The translations under genes and the position numbers were made by a program. The notes beneath the pieces are model-generated. The model ran no database searches and had not been told where the DNA came from. It saw only the letters and a list, made by a program, of their open reading frames with translations. 11,143 nucleotides of DNA from assembly GCA_030671565.1 (NCBI GenBank), contig DAOVIC010000043.1:1-11143 (forward strand), written 5' to 3'. Shown here in pieces: positions 1 through 7,568 of this stretch (position 1 is the first letter of the stretch; each line of letters begins with the position of its first letter). The DNA comes from Anaerohalosphaeraceae bacterium (lineage in GTDB: Bacteria; Planctomycetota; Phycisphaerae; Sedimentisphaerales; Anaerohalosphaeraceae).

Positions 1-1109
1 GTCTCATTATCGCTGTTTTCGCACACTCAAATGCATCTGCAGAATCCATCGAGCACATGTCAACCGTAACCGGCGCGATCAGCCCGGTAGAAGCTTCGGG
101 CCGACTTGATCCTGCTGCCTCCTCATCGACCAGCCTCTCCTTCAATCTGACATACGGAGCGGATCTGCAAAACAACATCGCCGCACAAAACGCCTTCAAC
201 ATGGCTGCCGACCGATGGAGTACCGTACTCAAGGACCCCATAAGCGTTAATCTCGATCTCGACTTCACTTCCCTGGGCTCCGGAATACTCGGATCAACAT
301 GGACTTCACTGCTGCAAGGCGGATTTGATACGGTCCGTGACCTGGTTTCGGCAAATGCAGGCGAAACAAACAATGCAAGAGAAGCTTCTCTACTGCCAAA
401 TCTGCCCAGTTCGGCACAGTTCAGCGCATACATGCCCAGCAACTTTGGGTTTAACGGAACGATGCTTCTTTCGCAAGCCAGCTACCATGCCCTGGGCCAA
501 ACGGGTTTTGACGACTCGGACGGAACCATCAAATTCTCAACTGACTACTCATGGGACTTTGATCCTACCGACGGAATAGATGCTGGAGCATTCGATTTTG
601 TCGGAGTCGCCGTCCACGAAATAGGACATGCACTGGGGTTCATCAGTGAAGTTGATTACATAGATTACGTACTTTCTGAAAACGCCTCCACAAGCGACGT
701 GCAACCGCAGACACTCGATCTTTTCAGATTCAGAACCGAAGACCTCGGCGAAGGTTTCGATTTTACCGATACTCCGCGAAACCTGGCTCCAAACACCGAT
801 GACTCCTTATACCTCGGCGACACAAGCCTCCAAATGTCCACAGGTTACTTCACCGGAGACGGACGTCAGGCCTCGCATTGGAAAGACAACCTGTCGCTGG
901 GATTGATGGATCCAACCATGGCACCGGGTGAACTCGGCATCCTAACCGAAGTCGACCTGATAGCATTGGACCTGATCGGATGGGATATCGACTGGGAGCT
1001 TATAGACAGCGGATGGCTGGACGCACAGGTACCAGAACCGGCAACCATGAGCCTATTTGCAATAGGCTGTGCAGCAATTATAGCATCAAGAAAGAAATCC
1101 CGCCCATAA
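1..1109 (+). CDS. Leishmanolysin-like zinc metalloprotease with PEP-CTERM tail (5' partial)
   Basis: This is probably a secreted or surface-sorted zinc protease. Residues are numbered from the ATG at 57. The motif HEIGHALGF (187-195) gives two zinc-binding His and the catalytic Glu. A SHWK motif (His274) followed ten residues later by LMDP (Met284) matches the third zinc ligand and Met-turn of leishmanolysin-type metzincins. The C-terminus carries VPEP (325-328), a hydrophobic segment and a basic end (RKKSRP), which is a PEP-CTERM signal recognised by the exosortase sorting system. The ATG at 57 is not the real start: the same frame is open to the window edge and reads like the end of a signal peptide (LIIAVFAHSNASA, then ES), so the true start lies upstream of the window. 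The stop is 16 bp from the convergent mtnP stop, with no terminator between them. The substrate cannot be told from the sequence. Confidence 0.88.
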   Translation, partial: LIIAVFAHSNASAESIEHMSTVTGAISPVEASGRLDPAASSSTSLSFNLTYGADLQNNIAAQNAFNMAADRWSTVLKDPISVNLDLDFTSLGSGILGSTWTSLLQGGFDTVRDLVSANAGETNNAREASLLPNLPSSAQFSAYMPSNFGFNGTMLLSQASYHALGQTGFDDSDGTIKFSTDYSWDFDPTDGIDAGAFDFVGVAVHEIGHALGFISEVDYIDYVLSENASTSDVQPQTLDLFRFRTEDLGEGFDFTDTPRNLAPNTDDSLYLGDTSLQMSTGYFTGDGRQASHWKDNLSLGLMDPTMAPGELGILTEVDLIALDLIGWDIDWELIDSGWLDAQVPEPATMSLFAIGCAAIIASRKKSRP

Positions 1110-1125
1110 AAATTTGATCTTTGAC

Positions 1126-2001
1126 CTACTCAAACAGCACTCCAAGCTCCCGACGCTTAGCGCCGTCTATCGCCTTCGGATCCGTCCAAACCGCCAGCTC
1201 AAGACTCTTTCTGCACTCGCACCCATCCGAACAAAGCCCCCCGTCCCTCTCAATAACAGCCTTGATCAGCTCGATAGCATTATTAGTCGCCGCCGTCAAA
1301 TTCCCGATGATCTCCGCCAAAAGCGCCTGCTTATCAACCCCCGCCTCATGCTCGCGCCAGCAGTCATAATCGCTCGCAAGCGCGATCAATGCATAACACA
1401 TCTGCGCCTCACGAGCCAACTTCGCCTCCGGCATCGCAGTCATCCCTATCAAATCCGCCCCCCACTGCCGATGCATCAAAGACTCCGCCCGCGTCGAAAA
1501 CGCCGGACCTTCCATACAAACATACGTACCGCCATCATGCGTCCGAATCCCGGTACCGCCCGAAGCGTCATGAATAGCTTTCCTAAGCCTGGCGCAGCAG
1601 GGATGAGAAAGCTCGCAATGAACAGCCCCAAAATCACCAAAGAACGAACCCTCCCGTTTGTAAGTTTTATCGATAAACTGATCCACAACAACAAGCTCTT
1701 TAGGCCGGATCTCCTCACGAAGCGAACCGACCGCCCCGCTTGCGATGATCGCAGTCACACCAAGAGACTTCAAAGCAAAAATATTCGCCTGATAAGGAAC
1801 AACACTCGGCGAAAGAGTATGATCAACACCATGCCGGTTCAAAAAAGCTATTCGCTTACCCCCCATACTCCCAACAAGGATCGCACCGCTGGGCTTACCA
1901 AAAGGCGTATCGACCTCCTTCAACTCCGGATCCGTTATATACCGCCCCAAACTCTGCCCCAAACCGCTTCCACCGATAACACCGATCAATCCTTCAGACA
2001 T
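1126..2001 (-). CDS. mtnP: S-methyl-5'-thioadenosine phosphorylase
   Basis: This cytosolic enzyme of methionine salvage and polyamine metabolism splits methylthioadenosine with phosphate into adenine and methylthioribose-1-phosphate. The 291-residue protein is of family length. It shows the phosphate-binding GGSG (10-13) and NRHG (55-58), the nucleoside-site block TYVCMEGPAFSTRAES (159-174), GMTAMPEAKLARE (186-198) and SDYD (210-213). The two Asp of SDYD (211 and 213) match the residues that select adenine in human MTAP, whereas guanine/hypoxanthine-specific purine nucleoside phosphorylases carry Asn there, so MTA is the expected substrate. The ATG at 2001 is preceded by a clear AAGGAG ribosome binding site about 8 nt upstream. 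No other methionine-salvage gene is nearby. The gene is transcribed alone, divergently from the lipoprotein gene on its right. Confidence 0.95.
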   Translation of the reverse strand: MSEGLIGVIGGSGLGQSLGRYITDPELKEVDTPFGKPSGAILVGSMGGKRIAFLNRHGVDHTLSPSVVPYQANIFALKSLGVTAIIASGAVGSLREEIRPKELVVVDQFIDKTYKREGSFFGDFGAVHCELSHPCCARLRKAIHDASGGTGIRTHDGGTYVCMEGPAFSTRAESLMHRQWGADLIGMTAMPEAKLAREAQMCYALIALASDYDCWREHEAGVDKQALLAEIIGNLTAATNNAIELIKAVIERDGGLCSDGCECRKSLELAVWTDPKAIDGAKRRELGVLFE

Positions 2002-2061
2002 ACTAAAAACTCCTTACCGGGAAAACTTTATCAAAAACATTTCAGTCAACCATCACACAAG

Positions 2062-2090
2062 ATGTTAATCTTTAAGCAGCCCACAATCAA
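2062..2090 (-). promoter_or_regulatory. Candidate mtnP promoter
   Basis: On the minus strand, TTGATT (2085-2090) and TAACAT (2062-2067) are separated by 17 bp, an acceptable sigma70-type pair. It would give a leader of about 50 nt before the mtnP ribosome binding site. The call rests on sequence resemblance only. Confidence 0.35.
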
Positions 2091-2193
2091 CCACAAAGCC
2101 TGACTCAAAGAAATCCACCTGCAACGCTTTACAAAAACCGCCGGAACACCTAAAAGTATTTTTAACTCAGACGACGTTATCCAGCAAAAAAAC

Positions 2194-2237
2194 TTGACTT
2201 AAAACCCCGATCTGGACGATATTAAGGCTGATATGAT
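2194..2237 (+). promoter_or_regulatory. Candidate promoter of the redoxin lipoprotein gene
   Basis: Two overlapping options are visible. TTGACT (2194-2199) with GATATT (2218-2223) has an 18-bp spacer. An extended -10, TGATATGAT (2229-2237), lacks a matching -35. Either would start transcription about 100-115 nt upstream of the ATG at 2347, leaving a fairly long untranslated leader. Confidence 0.35.
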
Positions 2238-2346
2238 ACCTGTTGCAATAAATAAGTGCGCTTTGTACGCGGTCTGATCTTTTTTTGCCGCAGGCGAACA
2301 GTTTTTCAGAACACCCTATTGGTATTACTAAAAAAAAGGAAAGATT

Positions 2347-3036
2347 ATGCTAAAAAACAATATGACCGAACCGAAAAAGATATGGTTTTACCTGATAATA
2401 CTATCTTTCATACTGTTTCTACCCGTAGGATGCAGAAAAAAACCCGCCGCTGAACCAGATGAGCAAAAAACGGCAACTCCCGCACTAGATCAGCAGCCCA
2501 CAAATGAAACGGACCCCAAAACCTCGCGCACTTACAACGCCGACAAAATCCCGCAAAGCAAAGAAATAAGCAGCGCCCTATCCGAAATGAAACAATTGGG
2601 AGCCCAGTGGCAGCCAATATTTCAGGCATGGTGGACCAAACAGGCGCCGGACTTTACCGTTACTGACATCGAAGGAAATACACACAAACTAAGCAGCAGC
2701 ATTGGCAAAGAAGTACTAATTGTCAAATGGGCCACATACGATCCCGGCTGCCAAAAACAAATTGCCAACCTGAAAGAGCTTCGATCAATTATAAAAAACG
2801 AAAAACTCCAAATACTGGCCATCTCCGATGAAACTATCGAAACTGTAAGGTCATTCACCACCGACAAGGACCTTAACTTTCCAATTATTGCCGGACGAAC
2901 CAGAATGCCCGAGCCATACAGCTCAACACGTTATCTGCCAACCAGCTTCTTTATAGATAAGACTGGTCTTGTTAAGTTGGCCGCCCAGGGCGTTATACCA
3001 CCCCAGGATTCAAAAAAACTCATCGAAACCCCATGA
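2347..3036 (+). CDS. Thioredoxin-fold (AhpC/TSA-TlpA-like) lipoprotein lacking the first active-site Cys
   Basis: This is a probable membrane-anchored periplasmic redoxin. The N-terminus is a lipoprotein signal: a short positive region, a hydrophobic stretch (about 12-25) and LPVGC with Cys29 as the lipidation site. Pro at -3 is not ideal for a lipobox. A low-complexity linker rich in Lys/Thr/Gln follows to about residue 70. The redoxin domain starts near QAPDFTVTDIEG and runs to the end, with the family strand VLIVKWATY and the cis-proline motif YLPTSFFID (Pro198). Where TlpA-like proteins have WCxxC, this one has DPGC: Asp132 replaces the nucleophilic Cys and only Cys135 remains, so ordinary disulfide reductase chemistry is unlikely. 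The ATG at 2347 follows an AAAGGA ribosome binding site by 6 nt. It is transcribed alone, and its redox partner or substrate is unknown. Confidence 0.8.
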   Translation: MLKNNMTEPKKIWFYLIILSFILFLPVGCRKKPAAEPDEQKTATPALDQQPTNETDPKTSRTYNADKIPQSKEISSALSEMKQLGAQWQPIFQAWWTKQAPDFTVTDIEGNTHKLSSSIGKEVLIVKWATYDPGCQKQIANLKELRSIIKNEKLQILAISDETIETVRSFTTDKDLNFPIIAGRTRMPEPYSSTRYLPTSFFIDKTGLVKLAAQGVIPPQDSKKLIETP

Positions 3037-3044
3037 AAAACACC

Positions 3045-3111
3045 AAAAAAACTACAAAAATAGCCTCGCATGCACCAAAAACAAAGATTTATCGCTAATT
3101 TGCAGTTTTTT
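3045..3111 (+). terminator. Possible weak terminator after the lipoprotein gene
   Basis: An A-rich arm (3045-3064) and a T-rich arm (3094-3111, ending in six T) form an imperfect dyad with a long loop. It could act as a weak intrinsic terminator, but the stem is AT-rich and mismatched. It immediately precedes the rpmA promoter. Confidence 0.3.
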
Positions 3112-3112
3112 C

Positions 3113-3147
3113 TAGACACCACCCCCCACAGACAGTATCATGTGGGG
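3113..3147 (+). promoter_or_regulatory. rpmA promoter with an inverted repeat over its -10
   Basis: TAGACA (3113-3118) and TATCAT (3136-3141) each match the sigma70 consensus at five of six positions and are spaced exactly 17 bp apart. A perfect 7-bp inverted repeat, CCCCACA (3124-3130) and TGTGGGG (3141-3147), covers the second half of the spacer and brackets the -10. It could be an operator, or a hairpin if transcription starts further upstream. Predicted transcription starts near 3148, about 45 nt before the rpmA start. Confidence 0.55.
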
Positions 3148-3193
3148 CTCGTATTTAATCAGGGTAGTTCTGTAAACATAATGAGGTAGCAAG

Positions 3194-3430
3194 ATGGCAC
3201 ATAAAAAAGGACAGGGTTCTTCAAGGAACGGAAGAGACAGTAATCCAAAGTTTCGCGGTGTAAAACTATACGGCGGACAGATCGCAAAAGCCGGAGCGAT
3301 CATACTCCGTCAGTGCGGAACAAAATGGCGCCCGGGATTTAACGTAGGCATGGGAAGAGATTTCACCATCTTCGCACTTAAAGAGGGCACAGTCCAGTTC
3401 AAGGGCAAAAAAATACACGTCCTTGTATAA
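3194..3430 (+). CDS. rpmA: 50S ribosomal protein L27
   Basis: L27 is a small basic protein of the large ribosomal subunit whose N-terminal tail reaches the peptidyl transferase centre. The 78-residue protein has the family signature throughout: MAHKKG at the start, [19 protein letters not shown], and the conserved core [24 protein letters not shown]. It is slightly shorter than the E. coli protein. The start is typical, with GAGG 7 nt upstream. It begins directly with MAHKKG, so there is no cleavable N-terminal extension of the Firmicutes type. In most bacteria rpmA follows rplU (L21) in one operon. Here it has its own promoter and terminator and neither neighbour is a ribosomal gene. Confidence 0.97.
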   Translation: MAHKKGQGSSRNGRDSNPKFRGVKLYGGQIAKAGAIILRQCGTKWRPGFNVGMGRDFTIFALKEGTVQFKGKKIHVLV

Positions 3431-3450
3431 CAAAGCCTAATGATAATACA

Positions 3451-3485
3451 AAAAGGGTTGATCCGTAGATCAGCCCTTTTTTTTT
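3451..3485 (+). terminator. rpmA intrinsic terminator
   Basis: An AAAAGGGTTGATC arm (3451-3463) pairs with GATCAGCCCTTTT (3468-3480) across a CGTA loop, with one G-U pair, and runs into nine T in a row (3477-3485). This is a classical Rho-independent terminator, 20 bp after the L27 stop. Confidence 0.92.
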
Positions 3486-3508
3486 GCGCACCCAAACAGC
3501 AACTATTG

Positions 3509-3514
3509 TATACT
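3509..3514 (+). promoter_or_regulatory. Possible -10 element for the yjbQ-family gene
   Basis: TATACT matches the -10 consensus at five of six positions and would start transcription about 40 nt before the ATG. No good -35 lies at the right distance. An alternative pair, TTGTAT (3506-3511) with TAATAG (3528-3533), has a 16-bp spacer. Some promoter is required here because the rpmA terminator is just upstream. Confidence 0.25.
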
Positions 3515-3563
3515 GTCATCCCGGTAATAATAGCAATGCAAACGGCTTATCTGGAGAAAACCA

Positions 3564-3980
3564 ATGAAGAGCTTTAGAAAAGAGTTATGGTTTGACATCA
3601 AAAAAAGACGCGAACTCATAAACATAACCTCATTCGTAGAAGACTGCCTCGACGAAAGCGGCATAACCGAAGGCCTTCTCCTCTGCAACGCAATGCACAT
3701 CACAGCCAGCGTCTTCATCAACGACGACGAATCGGGCCTCCACCAGGACTTTGAAAAATGGCTCGAAAAACTAGCACCCGAAAAACCATACTCGCAATAC
3801 AAACACAACGGATACGAAGACAACGCAGATGCGCACCTAAAGAGAACTATAATGGGAAGAGAAGTGGTAGTCGCGGTAACCGAAGGAAAGCTGGACTTCG
3901 GACCATGGGAACAGATATTCTACGGTGAGTTCGACGGAAAAAGAAAAAAACGCCTGCTAATAAAAATAATCGGCGAGTAA
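3564..3980 (+). CDS. yjbQ: YjbQ family (UPF0047) protein
   Basis: This is a small cytosolic protein of the YjbQ/UPF0047 family. A weak thiamine-phosphate synthase activity has been reported for E. coli YjbQ, but the physiological role is unsettled. The 138 residues are of family length, and the conserved blocks are in order: [18 protein letters not shown] (37-54), [10 protein letters not shown] (85-94) and [22 protein letters not shown] (106-127). His45, His81 and His91 are candidates for the family's conserved metal- or phosphate-binding histidines. The ATG has a GGAG ribosome binding site 7 nt upstream. It sits alone between the rpmA terminator and the convergent AsmA-like gene, with no thiamine gene near it. 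Confidence 0.9.
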   Translation: MKSFRKELWFDIKKRRELINITSFVEDCLDESGITEGLLLCNAMHITASVFINDDESGLHQDFEKWLEKLAPEKPYSQYKHNGYEDNADAHLKRTIMGREVVVAVTEGKLDFGPWEQIFYGEFDGKRKKRLLIKIIGE

Positions 3981-3992
3981 AACATCACAAAT

Positions 3993-4014
3993 AAAAAATC
4001 CCGCCGAAGGCGGG
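3993..4014 (-). terminator. Terminator of the AsmA-like gene / pyrH-frr transcript
   Basis: Read on the minus strand, a 6-bp GC stem (CCCGCC, loop TTC, GGCGGG; 4000-4014) is followed by ATTTTTTA. The polarity fits transcription from the minus-strand AsmA-like gene, whose stop is 58 bp away. On the plus strand no T-run follows the stem, so it would serve the convergent yjbQ-family gene poorly. Confidence 0.8.
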
Positions 4015-4072
4015 CTGCCTGTCTTGAATCAACCTCGGCCGAAGGACGAAACCGCAATTTTGAATTTTAATT

Positions 4073-6847
4073 TTATTTAAATATATCAAGAATACGTTCG
4101 ACAACTTCTTCCTCGGCAGACTTTTCCCCGCCGCTACCGTCTCCACTCTTAAAGACATCTTTCAACTGGTCCTTAAGAAACTGATCGGCAGCTTTCTTGA
4201 GAAGTCCTTCGGCAAACTTGTCCATATTGATCCTGTGATTCTCAACAGTACCCTCCAATGCGATCGGCGGAACCCTGTCCGTCATGTCTCCACCGACATC
4301 GATCGTCTCAAACTCCGGCTTAAACCCGTCAAAGATTACCTTATAAGGAAGCTGCACGGTCATATCAAGCGGACTCGGCTTTTGAGCAAGAAGTATCTTC
4401 CCTTTAAAGTTCATCGGATGATTATCAACATTCAACTGCATGTCTTCATAGCTAAGCATCCCATTCATAAGAACAAACTCAGTGGGTAAAAGTTCGGCTC
4501 GGTTTTCCTTCTTTCCTTCCGCGAACCTCAGTGCCTGCCCAAGCAGACCCTTCGGCTGCATAACCATATCACTCATCGCAACAGTACCCTTGATCTGAGC
4601 CTTAGAAATATCCGCCTTACCACCCAAAGGTATGACAAGCTTTTTGCAGTGAAAATCCGCAACACCGCTAAGATTGGCCTGGTCTGCAAACACAGGATTA
4701 AGATACCGAAGCATCTCCGCAGCCATCCGCTCATCGATATTGATCTTCTCGACCACCTGCATCGGCCCAGGCATCTCAAAAACCATAGGCTCTTTCTGCA
4801 GATCAACCAAACCGGCAAAATTAAATCTCCCCTCGTTAACAACCGTCGAAAAAGGAGCGACCTCCGCAATCCCGTCTTTCACCGAAACCTTAACGTCAGT
4901 CTCACCAAAACGCATCCCCATATACTCCGCTTTTGCAAAACCAAGCGTAGCGTTAGCGTTCATATTAGCAAGCCGCTTGTCGTCCTGCCCCTTCGGATAA
5001 GTAGATTCGAAAGCGACTCTGTCAACACGTTTGCCCTCAATACTGAACCCCTTCGGCAAAAATTCAGCCGCAGCCTTGCCCGCCTCTGCCAGGTCATAAG
5101 ACGCATTCACTTCACCGCCAAACCTGGTCTGACCTCCCGAATGCGATTGCTTCACGCTCCCTTCAATATCGATCTGCGAAGCGTCGATCTTCAGTTTGCG
5201 GAAGTCATAAGTCTTTTCATCAAAGTCCAAAACAGCATCGAACTGCAGCTCGACCTTAGGATCCTTAAACGGCTCTGTCGTCTTATCGCCGCTCATAACA
5301 AGGTTTGTAATTGTCGTGCTCTTACTTAAAAAACGATACCCGTCTTTGCCTTTGCTTACAGAAACCCCGGACTTAAGATCGCCCGAAACACTAAGCCCTT
5401 CCGGGACCGCATCGAACACCCGCGCATAATCCATAGCCTTGCCAATATCAAGATCGGCATCGATCCTGATATCCATATCCTTTTTATCCTCGCCAAGCGG
5501 GATCACTGTATCAAAGATCGCAACCTTACCGGGCCCCTGCACACTGTCGATCCCAAAGCTTGCGATACCCACCGAATTCTTCTTGGAATCGTACCCAAGA
5601 TCAAAAGTTATCTTCGCAGAAGTAACCGGCGTAGCCTTCCCGCCAGCAGTACCAACAACAAGCCCATCGATCGTGCTCGCGCCCTTAAACCGAACATTAC
5701 CCTTATCGAAAAGCACCGTACCATGCTCAGTTGCCTTCCCCGCGAAAGTATAACCCCCAAGATCGACAAACTGCCCAACGACCTCCATCGTCTTGGCGAT
5801 ATCGGCCTCAGCAATATAATCAAACGAGTTCATCCCCCCCTTACCGCTAACACTGCAAAACGAAGACTTCAAATTAAGCTTATCGATCTTAACATCATCC
5901 CCGTCGGAAGAAATATCCGCCTTAAGCGTAACAGGTTCCTCAAGCACAAGTTCCTTGCCCTCTATCACCTGCTTAAACCCCGCCAGCACCGCATCCGCAG
6001 AAAGTTTCTCCACCCGACCCTCAACAATACTCACCTCCGCGTCAGCATCGAGCTTACCGCCCACATCCACCTTTTGCCCCATCAACGCAAACAAAGGCTT
6101 AAGCGTCGCCAGATCAAGATCATCGACCTTCACCACCAAATCTCCGCTGGTCTCCTTAGGCTTCCACCCCTTTTTCGCGGTCTTAAGATTGCCCTTGGCA
6201 ACAACGTCGGACGACGCGCCTTTGTCCCCAACCGCAAAAGCAACGTCAAAAGTTGACTCCTGACCTGCCGGCTTCAGATCGACTTTCGATGCTATATTAG
6301 AAAACCGAACAGTCTCTACAACAGAGTCGGCGCCCCGATGATTGATCGTAACATCGCCGTCCTTGATCGTAAGATCGAGATACTTCAGATCGATCCCCGA
6401 TTTCTCTTTCGATGTATCTTTCCTCGAAACTCCGCCGACAGCGCCGCCCTTAACGTCAGCCCTGGCGTCCTCTGTTAGATTGATCACCACTTTCGGACTG
6501 TCGACAACAGCATCGGACACCGAAACTTCCCCAGCCAGCAAGGCCCCGTACTTAGGCTTCGCCGAAATATCCTTAACGCTGATAGATATCTCACCGGAAT
6601 TATCGGAAAAGTTAAGATCCCCAAGATGCAGGCCCTTAAACCAACCCACCGAAAAACTGCCGATATCAAGCTTACCGTCAACAGATTGGTTAACCTTGCT
6701 GACAATAAAATTCTTACCGCTTTCAGATGAAACAATTACCGGCACCAGGACAACAGCCAGCACCAGGACAACGGCAAATACGATGAGCCCCCATTTGATA
6801 GCCTTAAACAAACCCGATTTACGCGGAGCATTGGCATGGTCTTGCAT
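4073..6847 (-). CDS. AsmA-like envelope protein
   Basis: This is a large inner-membrane-anchored periplasmic protein of the AsmA/TamB/YhdP type, a superfamily linked to lipid movement between the two membranes. From the ATG at 6847 it is 924 residues: a short basic cytoplasmic N-terminus, one membrane helix (about 17-39, almost all Val/Leu/Ala), then the characteristic AsmA N-terminal pattern (VDGKLDIGSFSVGWFKGLHLGDLNFSD, then LLAGEVSVSDAVVDSPKVVI). A very long beta-rich region follows, and an AsmA-C-like part ends in a charged Gly/Glu segment and a short helix. An in-frame TTG at 6967 would add 40 residues. I prefer the ATG because GGGAG stands 8 nt before it and the added segment would spoil the membrane anchor. 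It lies 127 bp after frr with no terminator between, so it is probably co-transcribed. The exact subfamily and cargo are uncertain. Confidence 0.8.
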   Translation of the reverse strand: MQDHANAPRKSGLFKAIKWGLIVFAVVLVLAVVLVPVIVSSESGKNFIVSKVNQSVDGKLDIGSFSVGWFKGLHLGDLNFSDNSGEISISVKDISAKPKYGALLAGEVSVSDAVVDSPKVVINLTEDARADVKGGAVGGVSRKDTSKEKSGIDLKYLDLTIKDGDVTINHRGADSVVETVRFSNIASKVDLKPAGQESTFDVAFAVGDKGASSDVVAKGNLKTAKKGWKPKETSGDLVVKVDDLDLATLKPLFALMGQKVDVGGKLDADAEVSIVEGRVEKLSADAVLAGFKQVIEGKELVLEEPVTLKADISSDGDDVKIDKLNLKSSFCSVSGKGGMNSFDYIAEADIAKTMEVVGQFVDLGGYTFAGKATEHGTVLFDKGNVRFKGASTIDGLVVGTAGGKATPVTSAKITFDLGYDSKKNSVGIASFGIDSVQGPGKVAIFDTVIPLGEDKKDMDIRIDADLDIGKAMDYARVFDAVPEGLSVSGDLKSGVSVSKGKDGYRFLSKSTTITNLVMSGDKTTEPFKDPKVELQFDAVLDFDEKTYDFRKLKIDASQIDIEGSVKQSHSGGQTRFGGEVNASYDLAEAGKAAAEFLPKGFSIEGKRVDRVAFESTYPKGQDDKRLANMNANATLGFAKAEYMGMRFGETDVKVSVKDGIAEVAPFSTVVNEGRFNFAGLVDLQKEPMVFEMPGPMQVVEKINIDERMAAEMLRYLNPVFADQANLSGVADFHCKKLVIPLGGKADISKAQIKGTVAMSDMVMQPKGLLGQALRFAEGKKENRAELLPTEFVLMNGMLSYEDMQLNVDNHPMNFKGKILLAQKPSPLDMTVQLPYKVIFDGFKPEFETIDVGGDMTDRVPPIALEGTVENHRINMDKFAEGLLKKAADQFLKDQLKDVFKSGDGSGGEKSAEEEVVERILDIFK

Positions 6848-6913
6848 GGTAACATCTCCCGAATTAAAACCGTAGCATGGACAATTACCTGCCCGTGCTG
6901 ACATTTCCAGGTA

Positions 6914-6929
6914 TCCCGATTTACCGGGA
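6914..6929. repeat. Dispersed palindromic repeat, copy 1
   Basis: TCCCGATTTACCGGGA lies in the frr to AsmA-like spacer. As minus-strand RNA it forms a 6-bp stem (with one G-U pair) and a UAAA loop. A second copy with the same stem and a TAAA instead of TTTA loop is at 10639-10654. Confidence 0.5.
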
Positions 6930-6974
6930 CCTCTCGATCTACCGATCTGGTTCCACCCAAAGGGCAAGACCGGA

Positions 6975-7535
6975 TCAGTCGGACATTATATCTTCCGATT
7001 TGCCCTTGATGATCTCGTCAGCTTTCGCAACGTATTTCTTGGTCAAATCGTCAACGTCCCTCTTGCCCTTATCTCGGTCATCTTCGGAGATGAGTTTATT
7101 TTTTTGTTCGTCCTCGAGCTGTTTATTAGCATCGCGGCGAATATTTCTGACAGTAACCTTCGTTTGTTCGCCAGCCTGCTTAACCTGACCGACGATCTGT
7201 TTGCGCCTCTCTTCACTCAAAGGGGGAACCGAAAGACGAACTACCCTCCCGTCTGCGATCGGAGGCATATTCAGATCGCTCGCCGTCAGAGCCTTAACAA
7301 TATCCTTAATGCTCGCCGGATCGAATGGCTTAATAACTATAGACGACGGATCGGGAGTCGAGATAGTAGCAAGCTGGTTCAACGGCGTAGGAGAACCGTA
7401 GTAATCCACACGAACATGTTCGACAATACCAGTAGATGCCCTCCCGGTCCGAATGGTCTTCAGTTCGCTCTGAAAATGCTCGATACATTTCTTCATACTT
7501 GTTTCATGAGATGCTATAATTTCTTTCGTAGGCAT
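6975..7535 (-). CDS. frr: Ribosome recycling factor
   Basis: RRF, together with EF-G, splits the post-termination ribosome so that it can be reused. The 186 residues match the family length. The signature blocks are visible: LKTIRTGRAS (25-34), VDYYGSPTPLNQLA (43-56), the PPLSEERRKQ hinge region (104-113) and VRNIRRDANK (129-138), whose Arg residues contact 23S rRNA in known structures. The ATG at 7535 has GGAG 7 nt upstream. The gene is 33 bp downstream of pyrH, the conserved bacterial order, and is almost certainly in the same transcript. Confidence 0.97.
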   Translation of the reverse strand: MPTKEIIASHETSMKKCIEHFQSELKTIRTGRASTGIVEHVRVDYYGSPTPLNQLATISTPDPSSIVIKPFDPASIKDIVKALTASDLNMPPIADGRVVRLSVPPLSEERRKQIVGQVKQAGEQTKVTVRNIRRDANKQLEDEQKNKLISEDDRDKGKRDVDDLTKKYVAKADEIIKGKSEDIMSD

Positions 7536-7568
7536 AATCTCTCTCCGTTTTGTCTACCGCAATCACAG

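Larger units (their letters stand above)
2002..2346. other. Divergent intergenic region between mtnP and the lipoprotein gene
   Basis: These 345 bp hold the leaders of two divergent genes and no convincing coding frame. The left end carries the mtnP ribosome binding site and candidate promoter. The right part carries plus-strand promoter-like sequences (TTGACT at 2194-2199; extended -10 at 2229-2237), a T-run at 2279-2286, and the AGGA ribosome binding site just before 2347. I found no tRNA, strong hairpin terminator or recognised riboswitch in it. Confidence 0.6.

Noticed and set aside
1114..2103. Long plus-strand open frame (329 codons) opposite mtnP
   Set aside because: It is antisense to a clearly recognised enzyme gene, is rich in Arg/Pro/Thr, and matches no family I know. 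It is a shadow of mtnP codon bias.
2256..2453. Plus-strand 65-codon frame overlapping the lipoprotein start
   Set aside because: It lies partly in the untranslated leader and overlaps the signal peptide coding region in another frame. It has no ribosome binding site or recognisable feature.
3993..4014. Reading the CCCGCC/GGCGGG hairpin as the yjbQ-family terminator
   Set aside because: On the plus strand it is followed by mixed sequence instead of T. The T-run exists only for minus-strand transcription.
6848..6967. 40-residue N-terminal extension of the AsmA-like protein from a TTG
   Set aside because: The extension contains the palindromic repeat and has no membrane or domain logic, while the ATG at 6847 has a good ribosome binding site directly before the membrane anchor.
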